Position numbers and translations under genes: made by a program | DNA from: Meloidogyne chitwoodi | Taxonomy: Eukaryota > Nematoda > Chromadorea > Rhabditida > Meloidogynidae | Direction: 5' to 3' | DNA: 64,000 bases | NCBI GenBank assembly: GCA_015183035.1 | Contig: JACZZP010000017.1 | Location: 1,922,001-1,986,000 of the forward strand | Notes under the pieces: model-generated | What the model saw: the letters and a program-made list of their open reading frames with translations, nothing else | What the model was told of the DNA's origin: nothing | Database searches by the model: none | Part shown: positions 56,438 through 64,000 of the stretch, piece after piece | Numbering within the stretch: position 1 is the first letter of the stretch | Layout: each line of letters opens with the position of its first letter

Positions 56438-59422
56438 ATGAGTATTCTAATTAAACCTAAATTGGAGCTTAAAACTCCAAAATTGGAGCTTAATGATTCT
56501 ATTACAAATCCTGTCAACAAACAAGGCCAAAACAAGAGGAAATGGGTTGATGATTCTCAACAAAATCAAATGACGAACAATCAAAATAAAAAACGTAGGA
56601 AGAAAAACCGACATAAAGGTCTTCAACAAGTTAATAATACACAAATTAAACAATTGGCTAATGTGATTAATTCTAGTAATATTTTTTTAAATTCTTTTAG
56701 AAATTTAGTTGATCAAGACTTCACTGTGGTCTATTTTTCAGTCTTGTTTAAATTTAATTTCATTATTTTATAGATAGCAAAACAAATGAAAAGTTTGGTA
56801 AGAAGCAGATTGTTATTAGAGCTGATTGGAATAAATGGAAGGCAGAAAAGGAGAATTTAATGGCTAAAAGGTTACGAAGGGATGATTTGAATGAATGGAA
56901 CGCTAAGCAAAAGCGAAGAAGAAAATTAAAAAAACAGACGAATAACGAATTAAAAAAGATTACGAATCAGAAGAAAATCGAGAAAAATAAACCCTCAAAA
57001 AAGAAGTCAGATCAGAATAATGCTCAAAACAATGAAACAACTGATAAACCTAAAACTAAAAAAGAGAAGAAACGTGAGCGTTTGCAAAAAATGACAGGTT
57101 TTTTTAAATTATTTTAAAATATTCATTTTTTAATTTGAATTTATTAGACGATCGCCTTTCAACTTTGCGTTCTTCAATAAAAAATTTGTTAAAATTTCGA
57201 AACTTTTTTCATAATGATGAGGTTAAATTGATGAATTCTACAGATTATCAACATTCTTGTACAACTATTACAAAGTTAATTCCTTCTTTGTTGCAACCAA
57301 AAAAATATAACAGATTTACTAAAAAGTATTTTATTTTTTTAATTTTAAAAAATAATTTTTTTAGTCAATTTAATTTTGATATACTCGATGAGATTGTAAA
57401 ACAAGCTGCACGTTTGGAGCCAAAAATATTTAATAAAGCATCCGTTTTTAATTATAAAAGTATTGGGGAGAATGAATATGAAAGAAAGGATTTACAATTG
57501 CAAGTCAGGTTAATTTTACTCTTCTGACCATTTTTAAATATTTTACTCTTCTGACCATTTTTAAATATTTAAAAAACTTTTAGAGTTCTTTGGGCGTTGA
57601 GTGCTTCAGTCTGTATTTTTGGCTATGTTAGTATAAACAAACGTTCAAAAGAAGAATGTATGGCTGAAGTTGTAGAGCTTCGTGATATGGCTGAGGTTTT
57701 TTAACAATTTTGTATAAATATTTTTTTTAATTAAAGGATTTAAAAGATCATCCAGATAAATTCGATTGTTCAGCACTTGTTGATTTGCTAATTTCTTGGC
57801 AAATGTCATTCAATGCAAAATATAAAGTGTTACCTAATTTGGCAATTTTTGTTTTTGTTATGCGTTTAAATGGAAATAATTTTAAACAGATTATGGAGGT
57901 TTTTTTATTTTTATAATTTATTCTTCTGTTCTGTATGAATTTAAAATTTACTTTTGGTAGAAATAACTTTAATTTTATATATATCTAAGAATATTTATTA
58001 TTTTTATGATCGCCGTTGGTGTAGTGGTGAGTGGTCTAGACTCTCAATTTACTAGCAAGGTTCGACTCCTCTTGTTTACCAAAGTGTTTTGTCTTCTTTT
58101 TCTTTCCAATTTTTTGTTTAAATTTATGTTTAAGTATTAAAAAATATTTAAAAATTATTTTGCTATTTTTAAAAATTTAGGCTCTTTGTAATGATGACAC
58201 AAATGTGTCTGATGAAGGTTTTAAAAAAGAAGAAGATGATATTGATGATGATATTGAACAAAATGAAGAGAGTGACAAAGATGAAAGCGATGATGAAGAA
58301 GAAGACGACGAGGAAGATGTAAAAGAAATTCGTAAAGGTTTTTTATTTATTTATTTAAAATTAAATGAATGATTAATTTAGTAATTAAATCTGAGGTTCG
58401 TGAAGATGAAGAGAATTTGACTAAAAATAAAATCCAAAAGTCTAAAAATTCAGATATTAAAGAAGAAGAAGAATCTGAAGATGAAAAAGAAGAAGAGGAC
58501 TCTGAAGATGAAGTAGTCGTTAATTCTCAAGTCCTTAAAAATGCTCGTAAAGCGCTAGGTAATGCTTGCTTTGGGGAAGGACAAACTAGCGATAATAATA
58601 GTGAAGATTGGGTTAGTTATATTTTATTAACGTAAAGATTTGTAGTTGTTTATTTATTTAAATTTATAGAATTTGGATGATGAACGTTTATTTGCTTTGG
58701 ATAATGAATTAGTTAAAGCATTTCGTAAGCAATCATCAAAAATTAGGAATGAAAAATTGAGTGAATTTAAACAACGTTTGGTTGGTATGTTGAGTATCTG
58801 CTTTACTGTTGCTAAACTTGAATTGGCTTTGGTTTAATTTTTATATTTAATATTTAATTTAATTTTAAGCCTTCCTGGCTATCTACAATTACAATGATTT
58901 GTGAATATAAAAATGCAAATCAAGAATTGGTTGATTGCATGGAAAGAATTGAAAAGCCTTTAATTAGACGTAAAAAGGTTTCTTTTTAACTTTTAAATTT
59001 TTTAAATTAAAAAAAAAGGAATGTAAATTTGACAACAAGCAGTTGGCAATATTTCTTTCTGCATTAATTGCTCCATTCCAAAAAGATGATAATGATAATC
59101 GTTTGTATTCTAGACATAATCAAAGTTTAGTTTATGGTGGAATTCGTGTATTGGTTTGTTTTTTTAAATTTAATTTTTAAAATTTTTATTTTATTTTTTG
59201 AGATGGTGGGCATAAAAAAATAATTTTTTAATTTTTAAGGTGTGCCTTTCTAGAAGTTTCTGTGCTAAAGAATTCCCGCCAGAAACGTATCAATTTGTTA
59301 ATCATTTGCGTGAAATTTGTGACAACAAAGATGAAAAAACTTATAATAAAAATTATAAAGAATTTGTTCGAAAATTGTTATTTAAATTATCCAGCAATTT
59401 TACGTCTTTTAAAAATTTATAA
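56438..59422 (+). CDS. Pol5/MYBBP1A-like nucleolar protein (putative)
   Basis: About 11 exons. The N-terminal third is very basic (NKKRRKKNRHKGLQQV, then KRLRRDDLNEWNAKQKRRRK), as in nucleolar proteins. The middle is helical (LSTLRSSIKNLLKFRNFFHN, VRVLWALSASVCIFGYVSIN, ALVDLLISWQMSFNAKYKVL). A long acidic Glu/Asp tract is followed by ENLDDERLFALDNELVKAFR, resembling the DD..M..LD..LA..FR motif that follows the acidic stretch in Pol5/MYBBP1A, a ribosomal-RNA synthesis factor. It ends KLSSNFTSFKNL at 59422. The family call rests on that motif and layout and is unsure. One intron holds a tRNA-derived element. Confidence 0.55.
58011..58083 (+). repeat. tRNA-derived element, copy 13
   Basis: GCCGTTGGTGTAGTGGTGAG (A box) and AAGGTTCGACTCC (B box) at tRNA spacing, in an intron of the Pol5-like gene. 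Confidence 0.6.
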
Positions 59423-59534
59423 TATTATGAAGATTGATCGGTTAAAATTTTAAATATTTGTAGAATTTGAACTTTATTTATACTATTTAATTCAGGAAAA
59501 TTGATTTAAGTTTATCAAAAATTATCAACTAATA

Positions 59535-59639
59535 CAGTAAGAAAATGCACTTTTCATTTTGTGATGAAATGGCTTTTTATAAATAAAAAAAATCTTTAAG
59601 GACTTTTCAGCAGCAAAAGAGGATTGCCTTTTCTTACTG
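59535..59639. mobile_element. Tc1/mariner-style MITE, copy A
   Basis: CAGTAAGAAAATGCACTTTT at the left and CCTTTTCTTACTG at the right, flanked by TA on both sides (59533-59534 and 59640-59641). TA duplication and a CAGT terminus fit Tc1/mariner non-autonomous elements. 105 bases. Confidence 0.75.
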
Positions 59640-59664
59640 TATTGTTGTAACTTTAGTGATTTTT

Positions 59665-59972
59665 TCAGCGATCTTTTTCAGCGATCTTTTCAGCGATGTT
59701 TTTCAGCGATCTTTTTCAGCGATGTTTTTCAGCGATCTTTTTCAGCGATCTTTTCAGCGATCTTTTTCAGCGATCTTTTCAGCGATCTTTTTCAGCGATG
59801 TTTTTCAGCGATGTTTTCAGCGATGTTTTTCAGCGATGTTTTTCAGCGATCTTTTTCAGCGATCTTTTCAGCGATCTTTTTCAGCGATCTTTTTCAGCGA
59901 TGTTTTTCAGCGATCTTTTCAGCGATCTTTTTCAGCGATGTTTTCAGCGATCTTTTTCAGCGATCTTTTTCA
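59665..59972. repeat. minisatellite, 24 copies of CAGCGAT
   Basis: Units of 14-15 bases, TTTTTCAGCGATCT and TTTTTCAGCGATGT, repeated head to tail 24 times. The array lies exactly between two related MITEs. Open frames through it (SDLFQRSFSAIF...) are repeat artefacts. Confidence 0.9.
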
Positions 59973-60030
59973 CATTTGAAATAAAATCAATATATCGATT
60001 TTATTGAATTACTAAATTAGCAACTAAATA

Positions 60031-60130
60031 CAGTAGGAAAAGACTTATCTCCTTTAGTGCTGAAACGTTCTTTACTAAATTAATTATAAAAAGCCGTTTC
60101 AGCACCAAAGAGAAATGCTTTTTCTTACTG
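60031..60130. mobile_element. Tc1/mariner-style MITE, copy B
   Basis: CAGTAGGAAAAGACTTATCT at the left and GCTTTTTCTTACTG at the right, flanked by TA (60029-60030 and 60131-60132). Same family as copy A; inner parts share GTGCTGAAACG / CGTTTCAGCAC. Confidence 0.75.
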
Positions 60131-60261
60131 TATTAGAAGATAAATAAACATTGATTCAGCAAAATCAAATCGATCTTTAATAATTTTTTGAAGCTTTTAC
60201 AAGAATAAATATAATAAAGTTATTTATTAAATAATATAATTTAAAAAATCATTTTTTATTA

Positions 60262-62636
60262 TTATTTTGTAACAATTTTCTCTATCATTTTCATCTTTCT
60301 TAAAAGAGAAGCTTTCTCCATATTAGCCTGATCCAATTCGTTTTGAAGGTCTTCAAACTATAACAAAAAGAATTTAAAAAACAAAAATTGAACCAAAAAC
60401 GTCCTAAATTTGTCTAAACAAACATACAAATTGGTTAATTTATGTGTCCCATTTATTCACAAACAAATATTTTAACCCAAAAATTGACTTGAACAATTTT
60501 TTTGCGAATAAATGGGCTGTCTACCCAAACTAAACTTCTTCCCCAAAAAATTTAAATATATTAAAATAAATAAAAAAACCTCTTGCTGCAATTTCTTTTT
60601 AGAATTTTCTGCTCTCTTCTGTGATGCTTCTGCATCAGCAAGTTGTTGAAGAACACTTTCCATTTCTTTTAATGCACGTTTTCGCTGTTCTTCGTATTGT
60701 TCAATAACATCTTCATCTACTCGTTTCTTTGAATCTTTTAATTGTAAACGAGCAGAATTCAGTTCATTCAAAATTGCATGTTTTTCAATTTCCTGTTCTT
60801 CTTGCAATGATTGAACATCTTTAAAAAAAATTAAATTTTAATTAAAAAATTTTCGAGTTATTTTTAACATTTTTATAATAAAAAATGTTAAAATAATCAT
60901 TTAAAAATTTTATAATAATTAAAAAAAACCTGCTAATTCCTGTTCAACTTGTCTCATTTTACTTTGCAAAGCAAGTTTTTGTTTCTTTTCCGTCTCCATA
61001 TCTTCTCTAGTCTCTTCTACCAATAATTCTAATTTTCTAGAATGCTTTTGAAGTCCAGAAATTGTAGCAATGTCATCATCTGCCCTTAAAATTTAAATAA
61101 TAAACAAAAATTAATTTTAATAAAAATAAACTTGTTTCGTAGTTGAACTAGTTCAGCTTCATATTTACCCAATTCAGTAGTTAAATATTCAATTTTGGAA
61201 TGTTTTTCGTCCAACATTGAAGATTGTTGAGCAATACCTGAAGCAATGTTTTTCCTTTCTTTTTCGGCGAATTCACGCATACGACGCTCAGATTCGTAAC
61301 GTTCAGTTAACTCGCTTAATTGACTTTCAAGCTGTTAAATTATTTTTTTTAATCTAAAAAATTAAAAAAACCTTTTGTCTATATTTAATTCCTTGTTTAG
61401 CCTTATCCTCTCCTTCTTGTAATTGTTCAGAAAGCAAAACCAATTTATCCTCCAAACTTCTCTTTTCAGCTTGTAAACGTTCATAAGCATCTTGCATTTT
61501 TGAAAAACGTTCTTGTACATCTTTTAAACGATTTTCCAAATTTTTCTTATCAAGCAACAATTTTTGTCGAGCAGATTCTTCATCTTCGAGTTGTGATTCC
61601 AAATCTTTGACAGTCTCCTAAATATTTAAAAATATTTTTTAAAAATTAAAAAAAAAATCAAACAAACATCCAATTTTTTATTAGATTCAATAAGCTTAGA
61701 TTGTGACTCATCCGCCTCTTCAATACGAAGTGTCATATCATTTAGAACATCTTCCAATTTAATATTGCGTTGCTTCAGTTCATCTGCCAATTCTTCTGCC
61801 TCAGCACGATCATCACATTCAACCTGGAGAATTTAAAAAAAAAATTAAATATTTAAATTAAAAAAAAACCTGAAGCTGAGCTTGTAAAGAAACTCTTTCT
61901 TCAACCATTTTGTCAAGCAGTACACGAGTTTCTTGCATATCTCTTTCATTATTGATAAGACGGTCTCTAAGAACACGAAGCTCTTCTTCACGTTGATGAA
62001 TTGCTGCTTCTTGATTTGTTACCTAAAAATAATAAAAAAATTAGAGTCAAATTTTGATTTAAATTTAAGGTTAAAAAATTAGTAAAAATTAATTTAAACT
62101 AAAAAAACCTGTAACAACGGTTTCACTTTTGTATACAATCTCCACCATTGCCAATCACGCAATTTTAACCAAGCAAGCCCATTACGTTGCAAAATACGAA
62201 TAGCATTAGATTGTTGAACACGTTTTTGATATAAACGTCTAGCAAGAAAAGCACGGCATTGAGCTTGAAAACTAATAATGAGTCCACAAAGTTTGCGGTC
62301 ACGCTCCTCTTCCAAATGTGCAAGCATTCCAGCACGGAAAAATACTTTTGATTGTCCAATTCGGTAATAATGCTTGTCAAGTTCAAGTGCTTCAATTATA
62401 CGTCTAAATGATTAAAATTAATTAAAATTAAAAAATAAAATATAATACTTGCAAGCCTCTTTTCCATCAACAAAACTTTTTGGAATCAAATTTGGTGTCA
62501 AAATTTCATAACGATGACGAAATTCTTGGAATGGTATACGATTTGGAAAACCTTGCCGACAAATTCTTATTCCTTCGAGAACACCATTACATCGAAGTTG
62601 TTCCAAAACAAGGTGCGCATTGATTTTTAGTGGCTA
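60262..62636 (-). pseudogene. truncated non-muscle myosin II heavy chain (motor end, neck, start of rod)
   Basis: Exons on the minus strand start abruptly after a splice acceptor near 62636 with [20 protein letters not shown], the region just before the converter. Then [40 protein letters not shown], the IQ neck ([20 protein letters not shown]) and about 480 residues of coiled-coil rod. The protein ends EKASLLRKMKMIEKIVTK with TAA 60262-60264. A normal heavy chain has about 700 residues of motor before this point and a rod of about 1100. No start codon or motor exon lies upstream: 62637-62863 is non-coding and the next gene reads the other way. Most likely a partial duplication. Splice sites and frame are intact, so it may still be transcribed. 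Confidence 0.75.
60441..60521. mobile_element. short fold-back with CCCATTTATTC ends
   Basis: CCCATTTATTCACAAA at the left and TTTTTTTGCGAATAAATGGG at the right, in a myosin intron. Same group as 39186-39283. Confidence 0.5.
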
Positions 62637-62863
62637 AGAAATTAAAAAAAATAAAAAAAATCAATAATTTAATAGTCAATCTACTCTACTACTACATCTT
62701 ATCTCAAAAATCCCCCTTTCTCAATTTAAAAACTCATGATTAATAAATATATTTATATAATTATTGGGCATATATATATATGAGAAAGCGAATTTTGAAA
62801 TAATAAAAAATTAATTAATTAAGGATTATTTATTTATTTAAAATAAATAAAACAGAAAAAGAA

Positions 62864-64000
62864 ATGTGGTGGTTAATAAACAATTTATTATTATTATTTT
62901 TAATATTTTTAAATAACAATAACAATTTTGGAGGACAAGTTAAAGCAATAGAATATAAACTAAGAGAATCTAAACCTAATCCTCACCGTTGTGCTTATCA
63001 TCATTATTATAATAATAATAATAAACAAAAAACTAATATAGATGAAGAAAAGGAACAAGAAAGATGGATATTAAAACCTTCAGCAACTGCATGTTTAGAT
63101 GAATTGGCAATTATTTGGCCAAAACAACAACAAGAAGAACAAACAAAAAACAAAAAGAAAAAAAGAGAAGAAAATAATAAGCAACAAAAAACCCTATGTC
63201 AACAAATTTTTGAAAAAAAGGAAGGAGAAGAAGACGAAACAATATTAAGATCAGCAGCTTGTGATAATGAATGTTTGTTTTTTAATAATATTTTTAATTA
63301 AAATCATTTTAAGGGATTCAACCATTAGCAAGAAAATGTCGATCAACATGTGGAACATGTTGCGAACTTCCAGAGTTTCAATGCGAAGACCAAGGTAAAC
63401 AAAAGAGGAAAGAAATAAAATGTTTGGTTACCGGTAGGTATCGAACCTGCAACCACTCCACACATAATCGGATGCTCTACCAACTGAGCCAACAAGAAAT
63501 TTAACATTTGCCTTTTTACTAGATATTAAATCTCTGCTTATAAACTAAAGAATTAACCCAACTATAAAAAATGTTTAATAAAAATTTTTTTTAAAGCACA
63601 TTCTGAAGATAATCAAAACAAATATCGTCATCATTTAGAACAACAAAATTCATCATTTAGTTGCTATACAATTAAAGATATAAATAATAAATGTAAAAAA
63701 ACTAGTGTTTGGTACCCAACATTAGCAGATCATTGTCAAGCGACTTGCGGACTTTGTGAATTTGAAGAGAAAAAAATACAAGAAAGAAAGAGAAAAAGAT
63801 CGCAAATAGATGAAGATGATTCAATTGAAGAGTCAAGACGTGATTTAAAAATTCCAAGAAGTTAAGTTTTTTTTTTTTTTAAAGTTCCTTTAATTAATAT
63901 TCTAAAATAGATAATGAATGTAAAGATCGTCGTGGTGAGAAATATTGCCTTTCCAAAGTTCTTACAAAAGGAAACGCGTGTAAATACAAACCAGTAAATT
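62864..64000 (+). CDS. secreted protein with ShK-type cysteine modules (3' end outside window)
   Basis: Four exons visible. The signal peptide is MWWLINNLLLLFLIFLNNNN then NFGGQVKAIE. A Lys/Glu/Gln-rich region with a few cysteines follows (SATACLDELAIIWPK). Then come Cys-rich modules: KCRSTCGTCCELPEFQCEDQ, a second with CKKTSVWYPTLADHCQATCG then LCEF, and a third starting NECKDRRGEKYCLSKVLTKG then NACKYKPVN at the window edge. The C..W...C..TCG.C pattern is the nematode ShK/SXC module, used in many secreted nematode proteins for protein binding; it is not by itself evidence of toxicity. A tRNA-derived element lies in the second intron. Confidence 0.72.
63424..63500 (-). repeat. tRNA-derived element, copy 14
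   Basis: On the minus strand GGCTCAGTTGGTAGAGCATC (perfect D arm GCTC/GAGC), CCGATTATG in the anticodon position and GCAGGTTCGATACCTACCGG (T arm with one mismatch). The anticodon 3' strand and acceptor stem do not pair. Confidence 0.65.

Larger units (their letters stand above)
59423..60261. other. convergent intergenic region with minisatellite and two MITEs
   Basis: Between two gene ends. Nearly all of it is accounted for by the elements at 59535-59639, 59665-59972 and 60031-60130. Confidence 0.6.

Noticed and set aside
59656..60007. Repetitive open frames (SDLFQRSFSAIF...)
   Set aside because: Pure translation of the CAGCGAT minisatellite; open only through periodicity.
62864..64000. Venom-like toxin because of ShK modules
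   Set aside because: ShK/SXC modules are widespread in ordinary secreted nematode proteins; nothing here shows toxic function.

Overview
The window looks like nuclear DNA of a nematode, most likely a very AT-rich plant-parasitic species such as Meloidogyne. This is an inference from several things: the extreme A+T content, genes cut into many small exons by short A/T-rich introns, and orthologues of Caenorhabditis genes (dex-1, upp-1, swp-1, snx-13, mrpl-15, ppm-1.G). Further support comes from a tyrosinase, ShK-type cysteine modules, and many short predicted secreted proteins. There are no bacterial-style operons, and most gene models had to be joined across introns by eye, so exon edges are approximate.

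Layout. 1-696: 3' end of an unknown + strand gene. 2500-10082: dex-1-like transmembrane nidogen/EGF protein, with a tiny antisense gene in one intron. 10517-10900: small signal-peptide protein rich in Lys and His. 11904-14870: secreted tyrosinase. 16199-17531 (-): secreted protein of unknown function. 18765-22946 (-): PPM1G-type phosphatase. 23324-25628: complete Mutator-like transposon with a nearly intact transposase. 26344-27411 and 28688-30638: orphan secreted proteins, the second split by a hAT element. 31582-33021: uridine phosphorylase. 33119-35323 (-): ABHD11-like hydrolase. 35781-41307: gene derived from a hAT transposase. 42137-43633: mitochondrial ribosomal protein L15. 44149-47958: SWAP splicing factor. 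48465-54791: sorting nexin 13, which hosts a second Lys/His-rich secreted gene in an intron. 55330-55909 (-): small putative mitochondrial protein. 56438-59422: Pol5/MYBBP1A-like nucleolar protein. 60262-62636 (-): 5'- and 3'-truncated non-muscle myosin II. 62864-end: ShK-domain secreted protein, cut by the window edge.

The housekeeping genes do not form an obvious pathway. What is distinctive is the non-coding fraction. At least fourteen tRNA-derived sequences lie mostly inside introns. At least four fold-back elements have GG termini and exact 8-bp target duplications (Merlin-like), and one of them still carries a transposase fragment. There are also hAT, Mutator and Tc1-like pieces, many smaller fold-backs, several minisatellites and a dispersed CAAAATGTC motif.

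The best candidates for something undescribed are the two-member Lys/His-rich secreted family with a shared signal peptide and intron position, the tRNA-derived intron elements, the hAT-derived host gene, and the secreted 12-cysteine gene broken by a hAT insertion.
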